Shown: positions 11,840-23,690 of the stretch, one piece after another
How the letters are laid out: each line of letters begins with the position of its first letter
Numbering within the stretch: the stretch's first letter is position 1
Notes under the pieces: model-generated
The model's database searches: none
What the model saw: the letters and a program-made list of their open reading frames with translations, nothing else
Told to the model about the DNA's origin: nothing
From: Cricetomys ansorgei
Lineage: Eukaryota; Chordata; Mammalia; Rodentia; Nesomyidae
Direction: 5' to 3'
DNA: 64,000 nucleotides
NCBI GenBank assembly: GCA_026225945.1
Contig: JAMJFZ010001133.1
Span: 4,670,501-4,734,500, forward strand
Position numbers and translations under genes: made by a program

Positions 11840-12495
11840 CAGATTCATGTTCAAATGGCTATTTATTCTTTTGTCTAATTCAATCACTGGTCCTAGTCCT
11901 GGAGCCCTGGAGTGATTCAGCCTCTGTATTAAGCTAAGAATTAGAAGCCTTCAGCCTGAACTTCCATTCAATCTAGAATGTTTAAGCGTCTGAGACTTAC
12001 TGCTGACCGAGCCACTTGACTAGCCACTTCTGAACTCAGAGCTGTACTGATCAACTCACTTGCTGCTTTGGCTCAAACTCTTCTCTAAGCTGCTGGTTCA
12101 GACTGACCTTCTGAGCAGGCTGACTATTTTTGACTGAACTTTTCTGACTCTGGCAGAATCTGGTTGACTTTCACAACTTCTTTAACTGAACTTCTCTGCG
12201 TAGCTTCAAACTGATTCACTCTTTCTGTCTGATACGGACTTCTGCTGAACTTCTCTGTGTCTCTGCCTCAGACTCCCCAGACTACTGCTCCAGTTTTTCT
12301 GCCTCTCTATCTTTTCCTCTTTGCCGTATCATCTGTCTGTCTCTGATGGACTGCTTTTCTAGTATGAGGGTTTGGTATACCCTCACTATGACTCGTTCTG
12401 CTAACACTTCCTCAGATTTTTCATTTTGCCTGTCCTTCACTCTAACTCATCTCAGATGTCACTTCCTCTCTGACACTGACTTTTTCTGAGTTCTA
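11840..12495 (-). mobile_element. LTR-like repeat, family A, first part (split by solo LTR)
   Basis: The plus strand starts 'tttattcttttgtctaattc', the complement of the AATAAA/GACAAAG block, followed by 'cctggagccctggagtgatt' and a long TGACTGAACT/CTGACT-rich stretch. The copy therefore lies on the minus strand. It is interrupted after 12494 by an inserted 333-bp LTR and resumes at 12829. Confidence 0.7.
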
Positions 12496-12828
12496 TGGTG
12501 TAGAAATTTATTTTTAGTTGTGTTTAAAATACTGTTTTGTGAACTGTTGGTTGAGGGTCTGCCTGGGTCTTGCATTATGGTCTGTAGGTATTAGGTTTCT
12601 GTCAGGGATGTTTGACTGCTTATGGTCTGCACATGGTATCAGTAGAAAACCTAAGGAATTCTGAATCAATAAAACATCTGAGCTCAGATGCTTGGGGGTT
12701 CCACTATCAATGGAGTATGATACTGGCCATGACAGTGGTTCCCCTCTGATGAGGTCTGGCAGGGCTTCCATCTATGAAAATCCCTTCATCTCTTCCTTGC
12801 TGAGCCCACGCAGTACTTTACTACTACA
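12496..12828 (+). mobile_element. Solo LTR of a class II-like (ERVK) non-autonomous ERV
   Basis: A 333-bp block with TG...CA ends. It is homologous throughout to the two LTRs of the element at 54059-55756, sharing 'gaattctgaatcaataaaac' and 'tgagctcagatg'. It sits inside a family A element. The uninterrupted target in the sister copy near 27170 reads 'gagttctgcttc'. Here GTTCT flanks both sides (12490-12494 and 12829-12833), a 5-6 bp target duplication. With no internal region, it is a product of LTR-LTR recombination. Confidence 0.8.
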
Positions 12829-13060
12829 GTTCTGCTTCTTGTGTCTGATTCCATACTGTAGTTCTGTCTTGCAGACTGAAGGTGTATATCAACATTGCCT
12901 TCTGAATGATGGGATTAAAAGTATGTGCTAACATTCTTTCTACATTTCATCTGAACCACACAGGCCTTTGAATGTGATCACTTCATATAGACCCTTAGAT
13001 TTGATCTCTTACTAGCTATCACACAGACTTTTCCATGTAATCCTTTGCATCTCTATCCCT
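12829..13060 (-). mobile_element. LTR-like repeat, family A, second part
   Basis: Continues the family A copy after the solo LTR: 'gttctgcttcttgtgtctga', a 'gggattaaaagtatgtgct' module, then 'aaccacacaggcctttgaat' and 'tcacacagacttttccatg'. The same order is seen in the 21426-22290 copy. Confidence 0.7.
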
Positions 13061-13106
13061 CCACAATACAGTGTGTTGTTTCTCCTTCATTAAAAGACAA
13101 AATTTT

Positions 13107-13109
<3 letters not shown>

Positions 13110-13159
<50 letters not shown>
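13110..13159. repeat. (TA)n microsatellite
   Basis: A perfect run of about 25 TA units. It encodes only a spurious Ile-Tyr repeat. Confidence 0.97.
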
Positions 13160-13161
<2 letters not shown>

Positions 13162-13557
13162 AACTATCAAATTGTTCTTCATGATATGACTGAAAATAGT
13201 ATTCTTCATCCTTTGTATTACATATGCTTGGTCATTGGATTCTACTCTCTGTGACCACATTAACTAGTCTTTCAAAAGTACATAATGTTTTGAGAACTCC
13301 TCAGCCAAAACATAGACTCCCACTAAATTCCATTAAAACAACAACAATAACAACAATGATAGTCAGCCAAAGATCAACTCACTTCAGAGCATCTATAAAA
13401 CATCAGCAAGTTAAATTTTATATATTCAAACCAGAGTTACAGGGGCATTGTTACTCTGCACTAGGTATAAAACAGTTCCTTCCTTGTGTTGTCAACTATA
13501 CCATTTTGTCTAATAAGACACTTTCTGGACAGAAAAACTTCCTCAAAATGTGAATCC

Positions 13558-13822
13558 TTGTCTGGGAAAATAGTTCAGTTTATAAAGTGTTTGTTACAAT
13601 ACATAAAGACCTGAGATCATATTCCCAGTACTCAAGGAAGCTGAATCGAATCATGACACTCACTGAAGCTAGCCAGGCTAACAGAACCTGTGAGCCTCAT
13701 GTTCAGTAAGGGACATGTTCTCAAAATATAAAGTGGAGAGCAATTGAAAAATACACCATGTCAAACTCTGGTGTCACACAAACACACATGTACACACATG
13801 CACACACACACATAAATGCAAA
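13558..13822 (+). mobile_element. Composite tRNA-head + B1-like SINE (B4-type)
   Basis: It has a head 'agttcagtttataaagtgtt', B-box region 'gacctgagatcatattccca', a B1-like middle, then 'aaagtggagagcaattgaaa', and a CA-rich tail at 13770-13820. It is full length but diverged, in the opposite orientation to the copy at 4391-4733. Confidence 0.75.
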
Positions 13823-14969
13823 CACACACATTCACTCACATACACTGAAATCACATCGCTTCACTTCTTAAAAAATGGCCTATTACTTGTTCTTTCATTT
13901 GTGCAGTAATATGCCTTAATTAATGTGTTCTTTACATTCAACCCAAATTTTAAGTTAGCTATTACTTTGTGTTTTATAATTGCCACATGTACATGACAAA
14001 CTTCATGAAACAATTACAAGTAATGAGCAAATACCTTAATAGTCTGCTAAAAATCATCATCCTAGGCCCAAATGTGTTCATTTCAGTCTCTAAAGGAGAA
14101 TTCAGCTCTTCTCTGTCATCTTCATTTGCTACTTACTAATGTGCCTATGTTAATGACCCTCATGCAATAAACTACAAGCCTAACTACAAGACAAACATGT
14201 TTTTCAGTTGTTTTTTCTTTATTCAAAAATTTTAACAATAATTAATATAAAATATTATATCCCCAGGGGTTAATGGATATTTCTATAAGCACAATTATAA
14301 ATACAGAAGGGATTGGAAATATTCCACCAGGTGCCCCAGATGTACACTAATACTCTATTTCCTGAGATATAAGAGAAGCATGTAAATGTTATTAAAATAA
14401 TATGCATAAAACTTTATAAAATCATAGGTTATGATTCTCATATGAAAGAGTGTTTGGAGAATTAAACTTTCTGAATGTATGTTATCTCATTCAGTATAAT
14501 TTTTAAAATACTTTATATACTTTATCATATAATAATGAATGCAATCATTTACTGTTATATTATTTGGTCAATGTATCAAACCAGGTAGAAGTACTTTTGA
14601 AAATTGGCTTGTAATAAATGTTAAGAAAATAAAGTTTGTGTGATTTTTATTTTAATATATATGGAGAGTATAACCCATCAGCAGATATTGAGGTGTAAGT
14701 TATTGTTATTTTCATATGTCCATAAGGTTGTCATTCTAAGGCATTTTGGAAACATATTCAAAGGATGATAATATTGAGAGAAAAGGCTTCATTGTTTAGG
14801 GCTTTATATGATAGGCCTCTTACAGCATTCTAATACCTGTTTATTGCTAAAAATGAAATAGCAAAAGGAATTTAATTCAATTTTCTACTTTCAATTTCTT
14901 ACATCTTATTTGTGTGTTTTTCATTTCTTTTGGAAAGTCACTTATAAATATCTTTAAAACACTGCATCA
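13823..14969. other. AT-rich unique sequence, nothing recognised
   Basis: No repeat or coding signal that I can support. It includes CA-rich spill-over of the preceding SINE tail. Confidence 0.55.
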
Positions 14970-15395
14970 TGTTATAGTTTGAATGTGAGGTGTTCACCAT
15001 GTGTATTGGTTTTTCTGTTGCAGGCTTTTGGGAAATGATGGGATAATCAGGGCTCAGGCCAAACCCTTGAGTCAATTAATTCCTTTATTGATTCATAGTA
15101 CAGTGGCATATAGGGATGAATTAAATACTGGAGAGTGAATGTAATTTGAGATCTTTGATCAATGGATACATGTCTTCAGGGGCTATGGGGTATGTCATAC
15201 TCTTAGGACATCTTTGTTCTGTTCCCTTTGCTAATATTCCTGAATTCCTTGAATTGAACAGCTGTACATCACCTTGCTTTCATCACCATGATAGACCGAA
15301 CCATATAAAACTGGAAGCAAAACTGAACTCTGTCTCCTATAATAGATAGCAGGTGTGTTTGTCCACAGAAATTAAAATTCTGACTAATAGAGTGA
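14970..15395 (+). mobile_element. MaLR-type LTR
   Basis: It begins 'tgttatagtttgaatgtgag', continues with 'gcaggcttttgggaaatgat', and later shows 'ttcatcaccatgatagacc' and 'actaatagag'. These are landmarks of ERVL-MaLR LTRs in plus orientation. The region around 15060-15250 departs from the consensus I remember, so there is probably an internal rearrangement. Confidence 0.6.
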
Positions 15396-16134
15396 CTTTT
15401 GCTTTTATACAGAAGAACATGTCTATCTGTAAATTACATGCTAGACTCTATAATTCTAACAAACTGTGATGGTGTTAGATTTAGTCATAAGCATTAAAGT
15501 AAGTTAAGACAATACTTTTCCTAGGGATAATTAACTACCCCATCCTGAGGACAAAGAACAATGCCAGGTATCAGGAAGGAATGAGAAAATATGAACTCTT
15601 AGCTTCACCTTGCAATAAGAAGCCTATTACTGAAACAATAAAGGGTAAAGATTTCTCAAAAATAGTAAGTTTAATCAAGCCCCAGAGCCCTATGACATAG
15701 AATTCAAAATTTACTATTCAATTGAAAATCATTTGATATAGAAAATGCCAGAAAATCATCTCAATCTTAATTAACAAAGACATTGAGGGTTTGCCCAAAA
15801 TCAAAAGGATAGTGTTGTTAGAATTATGTGACAAGCATATTAAAAGGGTAATCATACGAAAGTTTCTGAGAATTACAAACACAACAGGACAGAAAGCGTT
15901 TATTTCCATCACTATATCTTATTGATAGTATTCTAGTGGTTAGCAAGAGGGCTCTCTCAATACAGAGATGAGAGTTGAAGGAAGGAGCTCTTTGCAATGC
16001 TATGTGCATCAGACAGGCTGGTCATCCAGGTGCCTGATTGCCACAGCATTCTGCTCGTATCCTGGGACTCATTTCAGCCTCTGTTGTTCTGCCAGTCATG
16101 CTCATAAAAGCACATTGGTTAAATTGTTCTTTCC

Positions 16135-16136
<2 letters not shown>
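15396..16136. other. AT-rich unique sequence, nothing recognised
   Basis: I see overlapping short frames on the minus strand (15718-16009) without family motifs. No repeats recognised. Confidence 0.5.
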
Positions 16137-16181
<45 letters not shown>

Positions 16182-16184
16182 TTT
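16137..16184. repeat. (TTTA)n microsatellite
   Basis: About 12 perfect TTTA units. They explain the poly(Leu-Phe-Ile-Tyr) translations in this interval. Confidence 0.95.
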
Positions 16185-16380
16185 GTTCTCAAAGTGCCAC
16201 TTTTGGAAACAGCGATAGTAGTTTTTGTACTGAGTGAACTCAAGATGTTAATTAAGAAAAGGCTAGTAAAACTGCTTAAACGGTTTTAACTAATCTTAAA
16301 TATAAGTGTTTTTATTTAAGGAACTTTCATATTTGGTGCTTGTATACAATACTTAAGATGATCAAATTATTATCAGAAGT

Positions 16381-16563
16381 AGAAAGTGAGCTAAGCAGGT
16401 GAAAGCAGTTGCCCCAAAGCCTGTTGACCCGAGTCCAGTCCTCTGAATCTGCACTGTGGGAGGCAAGAACATTCCTTTATGGTGTCCTCTGTCTTCACAT
16501 ATACAGCATGATATCACATCAAGGTTACTGATACTAACACAGAATGAAACATTTTTGTAAAGT
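16381..16563 (+). mobile_element. B3-type SINE
   Basis: The order 'gaaagcagttgccccaaagc', 'tgacccgagtccagtcctct', 'gtgggaggcaagaac', 'tggtgtcctctgtcttcaca' is that of a diverged tRNA-derived SINE in plus orientation. A second SINE follows 10 bp later in the same orientation. Confidence 0.65.
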
Positions 16564-16573
16564 CTAAAAACAT

Positions 16574-16740
16574 GCTTGACCTGCAAGATTGCTCAGTGGG
16601 TAAACACGATTGCTAACAAGCCCCAAGATCTATTCTTTGTGTCTGGCACCCACACATGGAAGGATAAGGAAAACAAGATTCTCACATATGGGCCCACATA
16701 CCCATGAGCACACTTACAATAAAGTAAAAAAAAAAAAAGG
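16574..16740 (+). mobile_element. tRNA-derived SINE with A tail
   Basis: Head 'cctgcaagattgctcagtgg' with A-box-like GCTCAGTGGGTAA, then 'ctggcacccacacatggaag', AATAAAG and an A(12) tail. It forms a head-to-tail pair with the preceding SINE. Confidence 0.75.
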
Positions 16741-19267
16741 ACAATTGAAAATACTAGAAATATGTCATTTAGAGGCATACTTATAGGATGACTATAAAGA
16801 TAATGTGTGAACATAATCTAGTGTTAATAGTAAACATGGCATTTGCTTCTGAACTATAGAGATAATGGGACATTGGAATTTGGGGAAAAAAATCAACTTG
16901 AAGATTATCCTGTTCTGTTGTCTTATAGCTTTTGCAGGTAAGCATGTACCAAAAAAGGCTACAGAACAAATATGGGCTTACTGTTCAGGTCAAGATGACT
17001 TTCAAATAAATTGTTTGAGAGACCAAAAAAGAGAGTAGGTCACTCAGTAAAGTGCAAGCAAAGCAGGAGGGGCTGTCTGTGCACCTAAGTCTACACTTTC
17101 ATGATATTCTGGAGCCTAGGCCTGCACATAGCATGAAGTTTCATTTCCATTAAAATGCACCTATCTTTCCTTTCTTCCGTAAAGCCATGAGTTTTGAAAA
17201 CTTGCCTTTCCTATCTTCCACATACACTTCTGAGCTCATTTGATTTTCATTTTCAAGGTAATGAATTGCATGGTGTCACAGTCACATGAGCATTTGGCAA
17301 CAAAAGACTGAGTCTGGAACCCAAAGATAAAGTGTCACAGCTCATGGTGCTCAGATTCTGTAACTTCCTCATAGAAGATTATTATGGTGAAATTTAATTT
17401 AAATGCATTGTCTAACCATATACATTTTTTCTGTAGATAAATAAAGGTATTATGTAGGAAAGGGGTTACTATTAACTCATGTACTAATCATGGTTTTGGT
17501 ATTGATATATGTTTGTAAGTTTATTAAGCTAAGAAATCCCAGTTTCTCTTTATCAGAGAACATTAATTTGTCCATATTCCTCATTTTATTTATAAGAAAC
17601 ATGGCATTTACTTAGTTGAAAATATTTTCAAAATGAAACCAATAAATACATAAAAAGTGCATATATAGAATGTGTCTGAAATTTAAACACTTATTTTTAT
17701 AAAATTGAGACAATATTATATTTTTAAAATGTCTTGTCTTAAATTACTAAATGTCATTGGTTTGAATTTTGACTTATGAATGGGACTAACACATTCTGGG
17801 AATATTTGTCTGAAAATACTTGAATCATTTTGCACAGATTATTAATATGCACATCTAAAAGAAATGTTGCTTTCATATTTGCTGCTTGTCTGGCATATCT
17901 ATATACATATATACGTGGGTATCTGCTCTATTTTAAGTGATAATATTTATTAGTTCCTCTTTTCAACATCAGGCTATTTGAAAGCTGCTCCTTATACTTG
18001 GTTATTTCAACACTGGTACCTGTTATTCCAAATATACTTAACCTAAGAAAATGCCAAAGGATAGCCGCATACTTAACTTTGTTCAGAGTCAGTAACAGAG
18101 TAAGAATGATTAAATGCTAATGTTCAGCCTGTAATATTAGATACTATAGATTGTATTAAATGCTACACTTTATTTAATAGTCAGTTTTCAAGAAGATGTA
18201 GCTCAGCATTTGCTTCACAGCACTGCTCTGTGCAGAGTTCTGTTCTTGTTCTTGGATATATTCCTTTACTCTTTTTGTGAAATCTGAGAATTTTGTAATA
18301 GCATGAGGGAAACTATTGAAGATATATTTTATACCTAATCCCCTCATGCTTACTGACTAGTTAGATCACTTAATAATCTAGAAATATATGTCTTGATCAA
18401 TTCATATTTTTCCTCTTTGTCATTCAGAATCTTTGCACTTTTGAAATTTTGTAATACTCCCTGAAAGATTTTATGTGAGTTCATTTTATTGTTGTCTGAT
18501 GTGGACTAGAATGCCATTTTCACTACAAATACACTCATTTTGGCAATATTTCTTGCCATTTTTTCTTTCACTTTTTCTTATATCATCTATTTATTTTCTC
18601 TATAGTTATCAGTCCAAAATATCTGCAACATCACTAATATCTTATAGATAGATGGATACCAATTCAACCTTCTTCATGTTCTTTTCCTGAATTAGTATTT
18701 CTAAACAAAGTATACTTTTCTATCTCATGAAATATATTGAAAAATCCTTCCAAAATTCTAATCTACATTTCTCTGGTAGGGCCAAATGTTTTAAGGAATT
18801 TTGAGGAGATTGCCCTGCTACAGAACAAAATAAAAATCCTACTTGAATCTTTTGTTCACTCTTATGTTCACTTGCAAGACACTTGCTCCAGTACTCCTAA
18901 GAGATAAAGAAGGTGTGTGACCCTCTAAGAGCTGAACAAGCTCTTCGATCAATAAAGGCAGTGGCATGGGTGGGGTTTTATTAATATCCATCTTAAGCAT
19001 AACTCTTAAAACAATAATTGACTATAAATTTTATTTCAAACTGATTGTGAGTTAAATATTGATTCTTTAAAAAAATGTCTTAATTATTATTACTTGAGTA
19101 TAAACTTTATAATATAGGAATGAACTTAGCCATTTGAAGATAAATAAGAAACAGAATATAATTGAAAGGAATATAGTCTTCATTTTGAAATCATGTTTCC
19201 GCAGACTCATACAGAATAGCTAGAATGTGTGTCTCTGCATTTGCTCCCATTAACTACCATAGTGTAG
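16741..19267. other. AT-rich unique sequence, no gene seen
   Basis: The longest stretch without a recognised repeat in the first half of the window. I find no exon-like frame, tRNA or simple repeat of note. Confidence 0.55.
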
Positions 19268-20175
19268 ACATTAATTGGCAATTTATTCTTTAGCAATTTA
19301 ATCCCCTGTCCTAGAAGGTTTTAGCCTCTGTACAATCTAACCTTGTCTACACCTGGAAGGCTTCAGCCTCCATATAATCTAATCTTCAAGATGCTATTGG
19401 ACCTAGAACATTTCAGCCTCTGAGAGTTGCAGCTGACTGAGTTCACTATGCCTAGCTACTTCTGAACTCAGCTGTACTGAACTCAAGTAACTCTTCTGGT
19501 TGGCTGTTTCAGCTCACTCATTGTTCTAACTCAACTCTTCTCCAAGCTGACTGGTTCAAACTGACATTCTGAGCAAGCTGACTTTTACTGACTGAACTCC
19601 TCTGACTCTGGCTGACTCTTGCAACTTCTCTGACTGAAATGCTCTGTTCAGCTTCAAACTGACTTATTGTTAGCTGCGTCTTTTCTCCAAACTCACTCCC
19701 CTTCTGCTGAACTTTCTCTTTGTCTTATTGGACTGATTCTCTAACTAACTTTCTGACTATCTGAACTGAGAGCCTGCTTTTACATTATGAGAGGTGGGCA
19801 TGTCCTCACTCAGACTCATCACTCTTCAATAGAACTCTTCCCCTATTTTCTCACTTTGCCTGCTCTTCACTCTGATTCATTCACAGCCATCATTCTGTCA
19901 GCTTTTAACTGATTCATTCTCAAACTTGGGAGTAAAGGCATGTGCTCATTCTGTAACCATGAACTGAGAGCTATAAACTGAAAACTGTGACCTATTTCTG
20001 AACTGACTGCTTCCTTTTATATCCCAAGAGCTGGGATTAAAGCTGATGCTACTACCATTGCCTTCTGAGATGGGTAACTTAGAGGCTTGTGCTGTATTCC
20101 AGCCAGATCACACAGGTCTTGAATATGATCCTTTCCCATAGCAGCCATGTTGCTGTATTAATAGAATAAATGTTT
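19268..20175 (-). mobile_element. LTR-like repeat, family A, long copy
   Basis: The plus strand opens with 'caatttattctttagcaatt' and 'ccctgtcctagaaggtttta', runs through the CTGACTGAACT-rich body, a 'gagctgggattaaagctga' module, and closes with 'gatcacacaggtcttgaata' and 'cagccatgttgctgtatt'. It is about 900 bp and lies on the minus strand. A 5'-inverted L1 starts within 20 bp of its end. Confidence 0.7.
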
Positions 20176-20191
20176 TTTTACATCATAGATA

Positions 20192-20785
20192 GACTCTCTG
20201 ATGAAGATTGGGCGCAGCAATGGTCTATGAGTATAGCAGAATATCATTAGAAATGTTTTAATTGATTTTTTGGGAGTTATGCTTACTTCTACCTTAGGTC
20301 TCTGGGCTATCCAGCCTCCTGTTCCTGACTACATAGCCACCAGAAGAACATGGTCCACCAAATCTATAAAGCAGGGCTCATAGGAGCGCACAGAAACTGA
20401 AGAGACAAGCAAGGATCCTGCATGAGTCTGTGCTAAGTCATCTAAATGTAAGTTATAGATGTTTAGCTTAGTGTCTTGTGGAACTCTTAACAGTGAGCTG
20501 GAGGGAGGGTGTACCTTACTCTTTTGCCTGCTATTGGGATCCTTTTCCTCCTACTGAGTTGCCTCCTCCAGCCTTTGTATCAGAGATTGTGCCTAGTCCT
20601 ATTATATATTGTTATGCCATAATTAGTAATTATCACCTGGAGGCCTGCTCTTTTCTGAAGGAAACAGAGGAAGGAAACAGATCTAGGGGAGAGGGGGTAC
20701 TGTGGGGGACTTAGAGGAGTTGAGGGATGGGAAACTGATGTCAGAATGTATTCTATGACAGAACAAATTAGAAAGAACAAGAACA
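20192..20785 (+). mobile_element. L1 3' end with 5' inversion
   Basis: The stretch 20192-20337 is L1 sequence in antisense ('tctctgatgaagattggg', 'agtatagcagaatatcatta', 'tctgggctatccagcctcc'). From about 20340 the same 3' region reads in sense: 'tctataaagcagggctcata', 'ttttgcctgctattgggatc', 'ttcctcctactgagttgcct', 'ctggaggcctgctcttttct', then a purine-rich end. This is the arrangement left by twin priming. No terminal duplication is obvious. Confidence 0.8.
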
Positions 20786-21425
20786 CTGTCCTGATTGCTA
20801 GATATGATTTGTATTCTGAAGAGTTTTTTTTCAGCTGAAGGTCAACTTCATTCATAAGACAAGACTCAAAGAAAAAAATGATATAAGCTTGTGAATGAAC
20901 TGCATGGAAATAAACAAGGGCATTTTGGCATTTTTCTTTGTTTCTTATATGTTCCTAGGTAGATGTCACTTCAGTGAGCTATGGCAAGGTTATATATACA
21001 CATATATGAAAATGTTAAATAATACCTGAGTAAGAAAAGTCACTAAAGGTACAGTTCTTACACAGCCTGGTATACAGACCATGATAGATTACAATCACTG
21101 GTGGTTTTACTTTCTTTACTTGGCCATAACAACATAATTTTATGATGACTTAACTTGAGTAACAGTAAAAAGAACAACATAGATTGATAGTTATGGTGGT
21201 GACGTTATTATATTCATCAGGGTTTGAGATTAGTTGTAACTGAGAATGTAATTTTAAAGTGGGCCTTCAGAGTCAATATACTCTGTGAACTCTCAAAATT
21301 ACAATAAAATGATTATGTACATTTAAGATAATGTTTTCAATAACATATAAAAATCAGTTGATGACTGAAAGTAGACATAGGTGTAATCAATTATTTAATT
21401 AATTATTCTCATGGGTTCATGGCAG
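20786..21425. other. AT-rich unique sequence, nothing recognised
   Basis: No recognisable repeat or frame. It separates the inverted L1 from the next family A copy. Confidence 0.55.
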
Positions 21426-22290
21426 AAGACAATTTATTCTTTGCTAATTCAATCTCTGGTCTAGAGTGTTTCAGCCTCTAGGCAATCTAATCTTTAAGAT
21501 GCAAGCCCAGACCTGGAAGACTTCAGTCTCCATACAGTCTGATTTGTAAACCTAGAATGTTTCAGACTCTGAGACTTAGTATTGACTTAGCTCACTCTGA
21601 CTAGTTGTCTTCTCAACTACTGCTTTTCACTCTGATATGTACTGTGAACTCTGAAGTGTAAATTGTAAACCTTCTGCTTCTGATATTCTGCTTTCTATCT
21701 GTTTATTCTGGATTAGTTCTGTTCTTCTCAGATTTTCCTTCTAAATGGAACTTTCTGTGAGCTGACTACACTTGACATGCCTGACTGAATTCTCCTTTCT
21801 TCTTCTAGATCTAAGCTCTATCTCTTGTCTACTTCCACCTCACTTCTCCCAGAGATCTGTCTTCTTGCTTTTTCTCTAGACTCTGTCTCCCCCTCCACTC
21901 TCTCTCTCCTTTCCCTCTGAATTTCTACCTCTACTTCTCCTATCTGCTTCTTCTCTGTTTCTTATGTTTGCTTCTCCACTCTATTTATACTCCTTGATTC
22001 TCTGTACTGAGCTGGGATTAAATGCGTGTGACACCAGTTCCTTCTGAGTTGGGATTAAAGGCATGTACTATGTTGCCTTAACCACAGAAATTGCTTTCAT
22101 CTGGTATTAGCACAAACAGTGGACTAACATTTTTTTCTGCATTCCATTTGGATCACATAGGTCTCTGAATGTGCTCCTTTCCTATAGGCCTATGGATATG
22201 ATCCCTTCTTAGCTCTCACACAGGCTTTTCAATGTGTTCCTTTGCTAGAGCAGCCATGCTTCTGGATTAAAAGATTAAATGTACCACTGC
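21426..22290 (-). mobile_element. LTR-like repeat, family A, long copy
   Basis: It starts 'caatttattctttgctaatt', has a pyrimidine-rich middle (21830-21990) and two adjacent GGGATTAAA-type modules (22014 and 22053). The 3' side has 'tctcacacaggcttttcaat' and 'cagccatgcttctggatt'. The minus-strand orientation is set by the AATAAA complement at the 21430 end. Confidence 0.7.
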
Positions 22291-22330
22291 AATTAGACTT
22301 TATTAACCAAATGTACCATTATTATACTAT

Positions 22331-22661
22331 GTGGTGATTTGAATGAGAACTGCCCTCAAAAGTTCATATATTTGAATACATAGTCCCCATTTGATGGAAA
22401 TATTTTGCAAAAATTAGGAAGAGCTTTGGTTCATTGGAAAGTGTGTGTTACTGGGAGCAGGCTTTCAGAATTCAAAAACCTATGCCATTCCCAGTTAAAT
22501 TTCTTTTCCATATTTATGATGATTAAGACATAAACTCCTAGCTTTTGTTCCAGCGCCATACCCACCTACCTGTTGTTATGCTCCCTACCATAAAGGTCAT
22601 AGGTCTTCTGAAAATGTTAGCCACAAATTAAACAGTGATTTTTCATAGTAATAGAAAAATA
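22331..22661 (+). mobile_element. MaLR/MT-type LTR
   Basis: The order 'gtggtgatttgaatgagaac', 'tcatatatttgaatacatag', 'gttccagcgccatacccacc', 'ctgttgttatgctccctacc' and 'ccacaaattaaacagtga' matches an abundant rodent MaLR-related LTR in plus orientation. It is nearly complete and about 330 bp. Confidence 0.7.
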
Positions 22662-22665
22662 TAAA

Positions 22666-22881
22666 TGCTGGCATGCAGGCAAGCATGGTGCTGAAGAAGT
22701 ATCAGATAGGTGCATCATGATCTACAGGCAGAAATAGAGACTCTGTGCTTGGCACAGGCTTTTGAAACCTCAAAGCACACCTCCCCCCCCAGTGACATAC
22801 TTCAATCCTTTCATGTAGTTCCACTCCCTCCAAACATTCAAACCTAAGTCTTTGGAGACCCTTCTCATTGAAACCAACTTA
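22666..22881 (-). mobile_element. MaLR/MT-type LTR, inverted partner, truncated
   Basis: Read on minus: 'gtggaactacatgaaaggat', 'gtgctttgaggtttcaaaag', 'cctgtagatcatgatgcacc', 'cttcagcaccatgcttgcct'. This is the same LTR type as the preceding plus-strand copy, so the two form an inverted pair with essentially no spacer. A C(8) run sits at about 22784. Confidence 0.65.
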
Positions 22882-22892
22882 GTGACCATTAT

Positions 22893-23690
22893 CATGATAA
22901 CTGGAAAAGAATGTGGCTGCTTTTAGCCATTGTCTTAAAGATTTGCCTGAGGCTAGATTGAAAAGTTTCACCAATTTCATTGGCAGAGAAGATTTCATGA
23001 CAGCCTACTATTGACTTTCTCATGGTTTTTATTCATTACTCCTATACAAGTCTATGTAGAAAAAAAAAAAAAAAAGAACAAGCTGGGAAAAAATAAATGC
23101 AAAATATATACAATTTGATGAAAATAAAAGAGCACCAAGAACTCTAATGTTAGAACCAAGACTTATGGTGAGATATGAGAACCTAATGGAACAAAAGAAC
23201 AGATGAAGTGGTTTCCTCAGGACAAGATGCTACTCAGCTAAGCCTTCAACTTTTTAAAAGAAAATATCTAAGGAATTTTATGATCTCAAAACAAAGGAAA
23301 GCAATAACAACAACAAAATGTTCATGCCAATATAATTTAAGGAGAGGGACCAGGTTCCATATCAGCAGACAGTTGAACTTAGTAGTGTTAGGCATGTTGC
23401 TGTTGCTGAGGGGACATGAAGGATGCATGGAAAAAAAGAGTTGAGGAGTCTCCTGCCATGGTTAAGGAGAGTCCCCGAGGCCTTGTGTTTGTGGTAGGGG
23501 AGTCCTGCCACAGTCCTCTCACAGGAAACTGTGAAAGTGGAATCTGGATTGCATTGGAGACCCCAGGATTTATTAGGTGTTAGAGTCATCAGATACCTGC
23601 CACTGAGAGCTATATACAGAGAGTGGAACCAGCCTAAGAGAGAGAAGCAAGCAGTAAAACAGTAAAAGTCACACCTGACACCTATTATAT
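22893..23690 (+). mobile_element. Probable MaLR internal (non-coding) sequence
   Basis: 'aaaagaatgtggctgctttt' at 22907 and the following 'gtcttaaagatttgcctgag', 'ggcagagaagatttcatgac' recall the non-coding internal region of rodent MaLR elements. Later parts ('gaccccaggatttattag') also look retroelement-derived. An A(17) run lies at 23058. Short frames here have no domain. Confidence 0.4.
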
